Shown here: positions 8,282 to 15,973 of the stretch, piece by piece
Layout: every line of letters begins with the position of its first letter
Position numbering within the stretch: the stretch's first letter is position 1
From: Paenibacillus sp. FSL H8-0079
GTDB lineage: Bacteria > Bacillota > Bacilli > Paenibacillales > Paenibacillaceae
Direction: 5' to 3'
Length of the DNA: 64,000 nucleotides
Assembly: GCF_037991315.1 (NCBI RefSeq)
Contig: NZ_CP150300.1
Coordinates: 6,076,001 to 6,140,000, forward strand
Made by a program: the position numbers and the translations under genes
Notes under the pieces: generated by a model
The model's database searches: none
Told to the model about the DNA's origin: nothing
The model's input: the letters and a program-made list of their open reading frames with translations, nothing else

Positions 8282-9511
8282 TTGGACAGACCTGTACCTT
8301 CAAGAGGTAATCCCTCATTGGTTTCTCTGAAACTATATAACTTTTTCATATATGGCGCCATTTCTATCTTCGCCGGATTCCTGCAGCTCTACCTGCAAGA
8401 GATTGGTATGACCAAACTGGAGATTGGCAGTCTGATGGCGATTGGACCCTTTGTATCCTTGTTCGCTAACCCGTTCTGGGGCTTCTGGAGCGATAAATCC
8501 CGCAATATTCGTATCATCCTTATGATTATGATGGGAGGCACATTTGTGCTCGCCCAGGGTGTGTTCTATGCGCCCAGTTATACGTGGATCTATGTAGCCA
8601 TGATTTTCTTTTATTTTTTCCAAAGTCCATTATTCGCTCAGACGAACAGTCTGATTCTCGGATATATCGATGGTACGACCCAGAAATTTGGGGCATTTCG
8701 GCTCTGGGGTTCCCTCGGTTGGGCGCTGACTGCTGTCGCTGCCGGACCGCTCATTGACCGTTTTGGCATCGGCAGTGTATCCATTATATTTGCGTGTATG
8801 ATTGCCGCAGCCTTTGTATTCTCCGTATTTCTGCCCAGACAGCCGATCGCTTCGGATACACCCGTGGTTACTTTTCGGCGGTTTGGCAAAGTCATGTTCA
8901 ATCCGTATTTTATGACATTTATCGGCCTGGGTGTACTCGTATCGGTGCCCAATGCGATGAACAGTACATTTATGTCGCTATACATAGTAGAGATGGGTGG
9001 CGATAAACAGATGGTCGGCTGGGCCATCTTCACCTCATCCATTCTCGAAGTCGGCGTATTCCTGCTGCTCGACCGCTTGCTCAAACGCAAAATGAGCATG
9101 CTCCTGGGATCGCTCATCCTGATCAGTCTGCTGTTTGCACTGCGCTGGCAGCTCATGGCACTGGCCACCAACCCGATGGAGATTGTATTCATTCAGCTGA
9201 TGCACTCCATTACGTTCGGTGGGTACTTCTATGTAGGTACACAGCTGACCATGCTGTTCATTCCAAGACCCTATCGTTCCTCCGGTCAAGCGGTCTACAC
9301 GATGGCTTGGGGCGGTCTCTCCGGCGTGATCGCCGGTCTGTTCGGCGGCTGGTTGTTCCAGAGCTTCGGTGCGGAAATCATGTATAGCATTGGCGTATTC
9401 TTCTCGCTCATCGGCGCGGTCGGATTCGGCATCATGTGGTTATCGAATCGACGTAACGGCTATCAACCGGTTGTGTTGACGGAGATGGGCAGTATGGATG
9501 AGGACAGATAA
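8282..9511 (+). CDS. MFS transporter (MFS_1-like / LacY-PPP type)
   Basis: 409-residue integral membrane protein with about 12 hydrophobic helices, starting near KLYNFFIYGAISIFAGFLQLYLQEIG. The A-loop region (GPFVSLFANPFWGFWSDKSRN) and the FRLWGSLGWALTA motif are typical of the nucleoside/oligosaccharide/phenylpropionate branch of the major facilitator superfamily. The first usable codon is TTG at 8282, with AAAGGAA about ten bases upstream; the nearby ATG at 8273 is closed by a stop. Substrate unknown. It is transcribed alone and followed directly by repeat copy B and a strong terminator. Confidence 0.85.
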   Translation: MDRPVPSRGNPSLVSLKLYNFFIYGAISIFAGFLQLYLQEIGMTKLEIGSLMAIGPFVSLFANPFWGFWSDKSRNIRIILMIMMGGTFVLAQGVFYAPSYTWIYVAMIFFYFFQSPLFAQTNSLILGYIDGTTQKFGAFRLWGSLGWALTAVAAGPLIDRFGIGSVSIIFACMIAAAFVFSVFLPRQPIASDTPVVTFRRFGKVMFNPYFMTFIGLGVLVSVPNAMNSTFMSLYIVEMGGDKQMVGWAIFTSSILEVGVFLLLDRLLKRKMSMLLGSLILISLLFALRWQLMALATNPMEIVFIQLMHSITFGGYFYVGTQLTMLFIPRPYRSSGQAVYTMAWGGLSGVIAGLFGGWLFQSFGAEIMYSIGVFFSLIGAVGFGIMWLSNRRNGYQPVVLTEMGSMDEDR

Positions 9512-9761
9512 TCTTTTGTTTGAAAAAGTTGAGAGATCGTTTTACACAAGAGCACTACGATGACAGAATACCCTTCCGATCGCTGTTATCCCCAGATTTT
9601 TTGATTCCCTTTTCAAAGGGTAAAATCCGGGGATAAGCGTATGCTTCCGATGTAGCTTTCTTTCAGAAAGCTTTTAGGCGAACGCTTCGCTTCTTCAGGT
9701 TATTTCTGTCCTCTCCGTTAGGGTGTAACATCAGCGTACAAAAAACCGAAACAAAAGATTA
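9510..9761 (+). repeat. Dispersed hairpin repeat, copy B (long form)
   Basis: 252 bp bounded by perfect 12-bp inverted repeats AATCTTTTGTTT (9510-9521) and AAACAAAAGATT (9750-9761). The left end overlaps the TAA stop of the MFS gene. The core holds CTTCCGATCGCTGTTATCCCC, the stem AGATTTTTTG/AAAATCCGGGGATAA, the AGCTTTCTTTCAGAAAGCTT hairpin, GCGAACGCTTCGC and TTATTTCTGTCCTCTCCGTT. The ends differ from those of copies C and D (TAGTTCAA type), although the core is the same. Confidence 0.85.
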
Positions 9762-9782
9762 AGCATAGGTGCAGTAAAGAGA

Positions 9783-9825
9783 AAGGCGTCTAAGGTTTGG
9801 TGCCCTAACGAACCTTAGACGCCTT
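9783..9825 (+). terminator. Rho-independent terminator
   Basis: Perfect 15-bp stem AAGGCGTCTAAGGTT / AACCTTAGACGCCTT around a 13-nt loop, followed by ATTTG. It would end MFS transcription that reads through repeat B. Confidence 0.7.
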
Positions 9826-10050
9826 ATTTGCAGAAATTTCACGAAATTCTAAAGCCAAAGAATCTCAGCCACCTTATTTTGCATAAAAGATGTTAGAAAC
9901 CACAAAAAGACCAGCCAAATGAGGTAATAGGGTGTCTACGATTCGGTTCGTTAGATTTTTACCACATACGCTCATCTGTGGCTTCAGCTCATGTTCATGG
10001 TCATGCGGTATTGTATGTCTAAAACTGAACCTGACTATAACCCAGAAAAA
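9826..10050. other. Gene-free spacer
   Basis: About 225 bp between two terminator hairpins with no credible reading frame or recognised RNA. The only structure noted is the phrase GGTTCGTTAGA (about 9943-9953), which resembles one arm of the preceding hairpin and may be a decayed copy. Confidence 0.5.
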
Positions 10051-10100
10051 CAATAAAGGGCATCCTTCGCCATGATCATGACGAAGGATGCCCTTCTTTT
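10050..10100 (-). terminator. Rho-independent terminator of glnS (possibly bidirectional)
   Basis: 14-bp perfect stem AAGGGCATCCTTCG (10056-10069) / CGAAGGATGCCCTT (10082-10095), with T-runs on both strands. It lies 62 bp downstream of the glnS stop. Confidence 0.8.
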
Positions 10101-10161
10101 AACTTATAACTTGGCTTCTTACCAGCACTCTGGTGAACAGACCTTAAGTTCTTCCAGCGGC

Positions 10162-11895
10162 CTATGCCTTTGGCAGTTGGAATGAGCTTTTCAGGGATAC
10201 GACCCGGTTAAATACGGGACGACCTGGCTCGGAATGTTTCGGATCTACACTGAAGTAACCGTGACGGAAGAATTGGAATTTATCCTGAGCATTCGCTTCC
10301 TTCATCTCTTGTTCCACAAACCCGTTAACAATCTCAAGGGAGTTCGGGTTCAATTGATCCAGGAACGTTTTCTCTGGTTGTTCTTCCACAACCTCAGTTT
10401 CAGCCCCAGCTACTGCTACTTCGACCTCTGCTTCCGGCGCTTCATCCAAGATCAAAGGCTCGTACAGACGGAATTCAGCAGGTACCGCTTGAGTCGCTTC
10501 TACCCAGTGGATCGTTCCTTTGACTTTACGGCCAGTGAAGCCACTGCCGCTCTTTGTCTCCACATCATAGGTACAATGAATCTCGGTTACATTGCCTTCT
10601 GCGTCCTTAATCACATCGTTACATTTGATAAAGTATGCATGTTTCAGACGAACTTCGTTGCCAGGGAACAAACGGAAGTATTTGTTCGGCGGATTTTCCA
10701 TGAAATCGTCTTGTTCAATATAAATCTCACGAGAGAACGGAATTTGGCGATTGCCCATCTCCGGATTCTCCACATTGTTCTCTGCTTCAAGCCATTCCAC
10801 TTGCCCTTCAGGGTAGTTGGTAATAACCACTTTGAGCGGGTGCAGGACAGCCATCGTGCGCGGAGCTTTTAGTTTCAAGTCTTCACGTACAAAGTGCTCC
10901 AGCGTTTGCAGGTCGATAACCCCTTGGCTCTTCGAAATGCCTGTCTCAAATACAAAATCACGAATGGCTTCCGGTGTATATCCCCGGCGGCGCAGACCTG
11001 AAATCGTTGGCATACGTGGATCATCCCATCCATCCACATGACCTTCGTCCACGAGCAGTTTCAGCTTCCGCTTGCTTGTCACCATCTGGGACAGGTTCAG
11101 GCGGCCGAATTCGTATTGACGTGGTTGACTCTCCATCTCACATTCCGCAATAACCCAATCATAGAACGGACGTTGATCCTCGAACTCCAGTGAACAGAGG
11201 GAATGCGTTACACCTTCAATTGCATCTTCGAGCGGGTGAGCAAAGGCGTACATCGGATAGATGCACCATTTGTCGCCGGTGTTATGATGGTGTGCATGTG
11301 AAATCCGGTAAATAACCGGATCGCGCAGGTTGATATTCGGTGCAGACATATCGATCTTGGCACGCAGCACTTTCTCCCCGTTCTTGAATTCGCCTGCACG
11401 CATGCGTGTGAACAGGTCGAGATTCTCTTCCACCGAACGATCACGGTACGGGCTGTTCTTGCCCGGCTCCGTCAGCGTTCCACGCATTGCACGGATTTCG
11501 TCGGCGCTTTGGTCGTCGATGTAGGCTTTTCCTTTTTTAATCAACAAGACAGCACGGCTGTACATCTCATCAAAATAATCCGAGGCAAAACGCTTCTCGT
11601 TCCACTCGTATCCGAGCCATTTCACGTCTTCCTGAATCGATTGAACGTACTCTACATCTTCCTTGACCGGGTTCGTGTCATCAAAGCGCAGATTCGTTTT
11701 TCCGCCAAATTCGCCGCCCAGCGTAAAGTTAATCCAGATCGCCTTGGCATGGCCGATATGCAGATAACCGTTCGGTTCCGGAGGAAAACGGGTAATAACT
11801 TCCTGGACTTTCCCTGACCGGAGATCTTCGGTAATAATATTTTTGATAAAGTTAGGTGGGGTTGTACGATTGTCCACAGGTATCAAACCTTTCAT
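10162..11895 (-). CDS. glnS: Glutaminyl-tRNA synthetase
   Basis: 577-residue class Ic synthetase that charges tRNA-Gln with glutamine. Visible signatures: [14 protein letters not shown] (HIGH motif, about residue 42-55), NLRFDDTNP, and SKRKLKLLV as the KMSKS-equivalent near residue 265, followed by the two C-terminal beta-barrel anticodon-binding domains. Presence of GlnS means glutamine can be charged directly, without relying only on GatCAB; many Firmicutes lack GlnS. The start is uncertain: the ATG at 11895 has no ribosome-binding site, whereas a GTG at 11877 (giving [10 protein letters not shown]) has AAAGG ten bases ahead. Repeats [21 protein letters not shown] form a charged insertion near residue 490. 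Monocistronic. Confidence 0.95.
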   Translation of the reverse strand: MKGLIPVDNRTTPPNFIKNIITEDLRSGKVQEVITRFPPEPNGYLHIGHAKAIWINFTLGGEFGGKTNLRFDDTNPVKEDVEYVQSIQEDVKWLGYEWNEKRFASDYFDEMYSRAVLLIKKGKAYIDDQSADEIRAMRGTLTEPGKNSPYRDRSVEENLDLFTRMRAGEFKNGEKVLRAKIDMSAPNINLRDPVIYRISHAHHHNTGDKWCIYPMYAFAHPLEDAIEGVTHSLCSLEFEDQRPFYDWVIAECEMESQPRQYEFGRLNLSQMVTSKRKLKLLVDEGHVDGWDDPRMPTISGLRRRGYTPEAIRDFVFETGISKSQGVIDLQTLEHFVREDLKLKAPRTMAVLHPLKVVITNYPEGQVEWLEAENNVENPEMGNRQIPFSREIYIEQDDFMENPPNKYFRLFPGNEVRLKHAYFIKCNDVIKDAEGNVTEIHCTYDVETKSGSGFTGRKVKGTIHWVEATQAVPAEFRLYEPLILDEAPEAEVEVAVAGAETEVVEEQPEKTFLDQLNPNSLEIVNGFVEQEMKEANAQDKFQFFRHGYFSVDPKHSEPGRPVFNRVVSLKSSFQLPKA

Positions 11896-12161
11896 GAATT
11901 GATTGGAGCTTTCGGGAATTGCAGCAATTCCGGCTATAATTCCTTTATAACGAAGTCATTTCCTGAAAAAAAACTGTTTTCTTGGAAAGTTTCGTACGCG
12001 TTTCATTTAAATATACCTTTAACGGGGGAGGAGTTCAATAAAGAACGGCACCAAAGTCAGGATCAGCCGTGCATAAATAGGCCCATAACCATTTTGACGG
12101 GTTGGCTCGAATCATGTAGCATGATAGTAAAATCAAATTAAAGGGAGGGTTTCCCATTCCA

Positions 12162-12419
12162 TTGAACTCGCTTAAACTGACCAAAGATCAGCAAGATGAA
12201 GCCATTCGCACCATCCAGTCGTATTTCGAAGAGGAACGTGGCGAAGAACTGGGTGATCTGGCCGCTTGGGGTGTCCTCGACCTGTTCATGACACAGCTCG
12301 CTCCCTACATATATAATCAGGCACTCCGTGACGCACGCACAACGGTCAATCAACGCATGGCCTCAATGGAAGAAGATCTGTTTGCACTGGAGCAAAAGTT
12401 ACCCAAGACTTCCCGTTAA
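12162..12419 (+). CDS. DUF2164 family protein
   Basis: 85 residues, matching the small DUF2164 family (LTKDQQDEAIRTIQSYFEEERGEELGDLAA...FMTQLAPYIYNQALRDA). Function unknown; it looks like a compact, mostly helical, acidic cytoplasmic protein with a helical C-terminal segment. The likely start is TTG at 12162, with a strong GGGAGGG about 12 nt upstream; no ATG is available. It is followed 46 bp downstream by a GNAT gene, perhaps in the same transcript. Confidence 0.8.
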   Translation: MNSLKLTKDQQDEAIRTIQSYFEEERGEELGDLAAWGVLDLFMTQLAPYIYNQALRDARTTVNQRMASMEEDLFALEQKLPKTSR

Positions 12420-12465
12420 TTCACTACAAACAAACCAATACTTATACAGAAAGAAGGTTGCATTC

Positions 12466-13014
12466 ATGTTTACCTATTCATTGGATGAATATACCGAACT
12501 CCGGCCACTGGCCATGGAACATACCAAACCGCTGTTCGAACTGACGGATCGTTCGCGGGATCAACTGAGACATTGGTTGCCGTGGGTGGATCATGTGACA
12601 GAAGTGGAACACACCTCGAACTTCATTACCAACGCGTTAAAACAAGGTGCCGAGAATGGCGGATTCACCGCGGGAGTATGGTCAAAAGGGGATCTCGCCG
12701 GCGTTATTGGATTCCACGAAATTAACTGGACCAATCGCTCGGTAAGCATCGGATATTGGCTTGGCAAAGGTTTTGAGGGTCAAGGCTTGATGACAAGCGC
12801 TTGTCGCGTTCTGGTCGATTATGCACTGGTGACCCTGGATCTGAATCGCGTTGAAATTCGCTCGGCAACAAATAACAAACGGAGTCGCGCTATCCCTGAA
12901 AGACTCGGATTTGTTCTCGAGGGTGTCATTCGTCAGGCAGAGAAACTGCCTAAAGGTTACGTGAACCATGCGGTGTACGGCATGCTTCAGCATGAATGGG
13001 AACTCTTGCGCTAA
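12466..13014 (+). CDS. GNAT N-acetyltransferase (RimL-like)
   Basis: 182 residues of the RimJ/RimL acetyltransferase group: N-terminal RPLAMEHTKPLFELTDRSR, the conserved GxxGF/IGYWLGKGFEGQGLMTSACRVL acetyl-CoA loop (about residues 95-115) and the C-terminal NKRSRAIPERLGFVLEG. Related proteins acetylate N-terminal Ser/Ala of ribosomal proteins (L7/L12 for RimL), but many Bacillus relatives (YdaF type) have unproven substrates. The ATG at 12466 has AAGAAGG upstream; the longer frame upstream overlaps the DUF2164 gene and lacks a ribosome-binding site. Confidence 0.85.
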   Translation: MFTYSLDEYTELRPLAMEHTKPLFELTDRSRDQLRHWLPWVDHVTEVEHTSNFITNALKQGAENGGFTAGVWSKGDLAGVIGFHEINWTNRSVSIGYWLGKGFEGQGLMTSACRVLVDYALVTLDLNRVEIRSATNNKRSRAIPERLGFVLEGVIRQAEKLPKGYVNHAVYGMLQHEWELLR

Positions 13015-13065
13015 TTCGCCTACATAATGAATCGGGAGTGATCTCTCCCAACATAATGGATCAAC

Positions 13066-13116
13066 ACGAATACCCTCGATCTCCACGTAATGTGGTGACA
13101 GAGGGTATTTTATTGT
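13066..13116 (+). terminator. Rho-independent terminator between convergent genes
   Basis: Stem AATACCCTC (13069-13077) / GAGGGTATT (13101-13109) with inner pairing CCAC/GTGG, followed by TTTATTG on the plus strand. It ends the GNAT transcript. Confidence 0.75.
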
Positions 13117-13127
13117 ATTCATGACTT

Positions 13128-13916
13128 TTATAGTGCTCGGACCATGCCACCATCCACGATCAATGAGGTTCCGGTAATGTACGTATTAGCTCCGGATAAC
13201 AGGAATACCACCGCTTTGGCAAACTCCTCCGGTTGACCATAACGGCCCAGTGGAATCTCTTTACGGAATTGGTCAGAGACCTCTTCCTCACTTATTCCGT
13301 TCTGCTCAGCCCGTGCTGCATCCAGCTCACGAATTCGGTCTGTTGCAATACGACCCGGAGCCACCGTGTTGATCAAAATACCGTATGGAGCCAGCTCCTG
13401 GGATAACGTCTTCGCCAATCCAAACACGCCAGTACGGAACGTGTTGGACAGCACCAGACCCGGAATGGGCTGCTTCACCGAAGTTGAAGCGATATTCACA
13501 ATGTGTCCTCCGCTTTCTTTCATATAAGGAAGAGCACCTCGAATCAGCCTTACATAACTGAGTACATTTAATTCAAATGCACGTTCCCAATCCTCATCGG
13601 TTAGTGACTCAAATGAACCCGATGACGGGCCGCCCGAATTGTTCACCAGAATATCAATCTGTCCGAACAGCTCTGCTGTCTTGTGAATCAGAGCCTCAAT
13701 ATCTTCCTTGCGTGTCACATCGGTTGCACAATATTCCACACGTCCGCCACCACCAAGCGCCAGAAGCTCCTGCTTCACTGCTGCGAGCTTTTCTTCGCTC
13801 CGGCTGGCGAGCATGACGTCAGCGCCTTCTGCTGCCAATTGAGCGGCTACCGCTTTGCCCAGCCCGCGACTGGAAGCAAGCACCAGTGCTTTTTTACCTT
13901 GAAGTCCCATATCCAT
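13128..13916 (-). CDS. SDR-family oxidoreductase
   Basis: 262-residue classical short-chain dehydrogenase/reductase. The NAD(P)-binding loop lies near residue 13 (ASSRGLGKAVAAQL, TGxxxGxG variant SSRGLG), NNSGG near residue 92, and a catalytic Ser in IASTSVKQP; the position usually held by YxxxK reads FRTGVFGLAK, so the catalytic Tyr is replaced by Phe or shifted (KQPIPGLVLSNTFRTGVFGLAKTL). The C-terminus GTSLIVDGGMVRAL is typical. This absence of a clear YxxxK is shared by the YvaG/Bacillus 'SDR 3-oxoacyl-ACP reductase-like' group, so the reaction is uncertain. A strong GAGGAGG precedes the ATG. It is probably co-transcribed with the upstream GNAT gene (24-bp gap). Confidence 0.88.
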   Translation of the reverse strand: MDMGLQGKKALVLASSRGLGKAVAAQLAAEGADVMLASRSEEKLAAVKQELLALGGGGRVEYCATDVTRKEDIEALIHKTAELFGQIDILVNNSGGPSSGSFESLTDEDWERAFELNVLSYVRLIRGALPYMKESGGHIVNIASTSVKQPIPGLVLSNTFRTGVFGLAKTLSQELAPYGILINTVAPGRIATDRIRELDAARAEQNGISEEEVSDQFRKEIPLGRYGQPEEFAKAVVFLLSGANTYITGTSLIVDGGMVRAL

Positions 13917-13940
13917 TGTTGTTCCTCCTCAGCTGTGTTT

Positions 13941-14441
13941 CTATTTGGTCTGGATAAAATAACCCATAAGAATATCGTCTACATACTTGCCGCCGATATA
14001 AAATTCGGATACCAACCTGCCTTCTGTCACGAATCCACACTGGGTATAAAACGTGATGGCTCCCGGATTGCTGGAAAGTACGCGCAGCCTGAGCTTGCGA
14101 ACGCCATGTTCAACCGCATGCTGCTTGATGGCATCCATCAAAGCTGTAGCAATGCCACAACGCCGATCATGAGGGTGAACTGCAATATGAATCTCGTAGA
14201 CATGACGGTTGACGGGCATACCTGTGGCTGGCTGAAAGCCCACATAACCACATACCCGCTCTCCCTGCACCGCAATCAATTGGCTGCCTGGCGGACAATG
14301 CTGCAGATATTGCTGTCTGGAGCGCCAATGCATCGGTGCAGGAGAGGTATATTTGTCCCATACCAAGGTGTCCAACTCCATTAGCTGAGCTGCATCTTTT
14401 ATCTCGGATGGACGAATCGTAAATGTATGGCTGGTAAGCAT
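13941..14441 (-). CDS. GNAT N-acetyltransferase
   Basis: 166 residues with the GNAT fold: TIRPSEIKDAAQLMELD at the N-terminus, the acetyl-CoA loop in VHPHDRRCGIATALMDAIKQHA (R/QxxGxG/A, about residues 95-115), and NPGAITFYTQCGFVTEGRL near residue 135. The substrate is unknown. It sits just upstream of the SDR gene on the same strand, so the two may be co-transcribed; GAAAGG precedes the ATG at 14441. Confidence 0.88.
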   Translation of the reverse strand: MLTSHTFTIRPSEIKDAAQLMELDTLVWDKYTSPAPMHWRSRQQYLQHCPPGSQLIAVQGERVCGYVGFQPATGMPVNRHVYEIHIAVHPHDRRCGIATALMDAIKQHAVEHGVRKLRLRVLSSNPGAITFYTQCGFVTEGRLVSEFYIGGKYVDDILMGYFIQTK

Positions 14442-14641
14442 AATGATTCAACCTTTCGTGCTATAGTCGACAACGCTGTACGTTACAACGTCGGGAAAGT
14501 TTAGAAAATTAAGAGTGTTAAGAATATATCGTTCGTTCGCTTCGCTGTTTAAATTACTTTGTTTTATATATTGTAGCATAGCCTCAGCTTTGACTAAAAT
14601 TCCACTCGGTATTGAACCTTTTAGCAAAATAATATAAACAC

Positions 14642-14672
14642 TTAACCTTGCCGTAACGTCATGGTTTATACT
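14642..14672 (+). promoter_or_regulatory. MerR-type promoter with 19-bp spacer and operator dyad
   Basis: A -35-like TTAACC (14642-14647) and a -10 TATACT (14667-14672) are 19 bp apart, the overlong spacer that MerR regulators correct by DNA untwisting. The spacer holds the imperfect dyad ACCTTGCCGT-A-ACGTCATGGT (8 of 10 positions complementary). It lies 23 bp upstream of the MerR-methyltransferase start, consistent with autoregulation. Confidence 0.65.
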
Positions 14673-14694
14673 GATTCGATAAGGAGGGAGATGC

Positions 14695-15894
14695 ATGATG
14701 AATATCAAAGAGGCAGCAAGCAGGCTTGGTATATCGGCGAGAGCCATTCGTTTTTATGAGGAAAAAGGATTAATTCTGCCCGCCAAACAGTCCAGTAACG
14801 GTTATCGCACATACACCGAGAATGATATCTGGCGGCTTCAGACCATTGCTGCGCTGCGTGAGATTGGCATGTCCCTGCAGGATATTACACACGCGCTCGG
14901 AGAGATTGATCAAGGGAACCAGCAGCGGCTGGAAGAATATCTGGAGCTGCAACAGGCCGTCATGTATGCCCAGTGGATTGAGTTGAAACGTATGATGGAT
15001 ACAACCCAGCGCATGATTGACCTGAATCGTCAGGACGGCCCGCTGGATGTCAGCCATCTGCACGACCTTGCGGACAGTGCGCGTCGCCTGCGTGAAGCAC
15101 GGCAGAACTGGCATGATCGGTGGAATTATGATACGCAGGCAGCTATCCACGACGAAAGAGTGCAGGAGGCGGATAGCGCCAGTACGAGGCAATCCATTTC
15201 AGAGAACAGGCATCATTCGGATAAAGCCTCGCCCATAAGCGATGAGATTGAAGTTTCACATCCATACCAGGATACAGATCATTCCACGCCGAGCGATTCC
15301 AAGGATACGGTACAGTCTTCCTTTTATCTGTATCACAACTATGACGAAGCGCTCGAACAGACAGCTCATTGGATCTCTCCCGCCCTTGGTGAGAAAGGAC
15401 TTGATATTGGTACAGGCACAGGTAATCTGGCTGGGAAACTGCTACAGCACGGCGCAGACATGACCGCAATCGACCAATCCCGGGAGATGCTGCGCAGATG
15501 CCGTACCAAATATCCTGAGATGCATGTGAAGCTTGGTAATTTTCTGGCTCTGCCTTTTGCCGATCATTCCTTCGACTTTGTTGTGTCCAGCTTTGCCTTC
15601 CATCATCTGAGTCCAGACCAGCAAGGACTGGCCTTACAGGAGATGCAGCGGGTGTTAACCTCGCGTGGACGTATCGGTCTAACGGATCTGATGTTTGTTG
15701 ATGCGACTCACCGTGATTCCTATATTCGGCAGGCAGAAACCACAGGACACGAGGAACAGCTGCGCGCCTTGCGCGAGCGTCACTTCCCTCTGCTGGATGA
15801 GCTATGCGGCTGGCTGGAGCAACAGGGCTACGTGACCAAGCATGTGCGGCATAACGAGCTGTTACATACGTTGTTGGCGGTTCCACTGCGCTAG
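14695..15894 (+). CDS. MerR-family regulator fused to a SAM-dependent methyltransferase
   Basis: 399 residues in two parts. Residues 1-110 are a MerR winged helix (IKEAASRLGISARAIRFYEEKGL, then GYRTYTENDIWRLQTIAALREIGMSL) with a helical dimerisation segment. After a hydrophilic linker (about 140-215) comes a class I methyltransferase (about 220-340) with motif I LDIGTGTGNLAGKLL, then AIDQSREMLRRC, PFADHSFDFVVSSFAFHHL and RVLTSRGRIGLTD. The usual MerR effector domain is thus replaced by an enzyme of the UbiE/Methyltransf_11 type. The ATG at 14695 has AAGGAGGG ideally placed. Substrate and inducer are unknown; the domain may methylate a toxic small molecule while the regulator senses it. Confidence 0.9.
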   Translation: MMNIKEAASRLGISARAIRFYEEKGLILPAKQSSNGYRTYTENDIWRLQTIAALREIGMSLQDITHALGEIDQGNQQRLEEYLELQQAVMYAQWIELKRMMDTTQRMIDLNRQDGPLDVSHLHDLADSARRLREARQNWHDRWNYDTQAAIHDERVQEADSASTRQSISENRHHSDKASPISDEIEVSHPYQDTDHSTPSDSKDTVQSSFYLYHNYDEALEQTAHWISPALGEKGLDIGTGTGNLAGKLLQHGADMTAIDQSREMLRRCRTKYPEMHVKLGNFLALPFADHSFDFVVSSFAFHHLSPDQQGLALQEMQRVLTSRGRIGLTDLMFVDATHRDSYIRQAETTGHEEQLRALRERHFPLLDELCGWLEQQGYVTKHVRHNELLHTLLAVPLR

Positions 15895-15911
15895 TGGATT
15901 ATGAGCATATG

Positions 15912-15953
15912 CCAAAAAGGCCATCCCGCCTTGAATAAAGGAGGATGACCTTG
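15912..15953 (-). terminator. Rho-independent terminator of the GH94 gene
   Basis: Stem AAGGCCATCC (15917-15926) / GGATGACCTT (15943-15952) with TTTTT on the minus strand; it lies 21 bp past the GH94 stop. Confidence 0.7.
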
Positions 15954-15973
15954 GTGTACATCATGTTATGAAA

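Noticed and set aside
11896..12161. A T-box leader upstream of glnS
   Set aside because: I found no T-box sequence or terminator-antiterminator pair; the region is short and AT-rich with no conserved feature.
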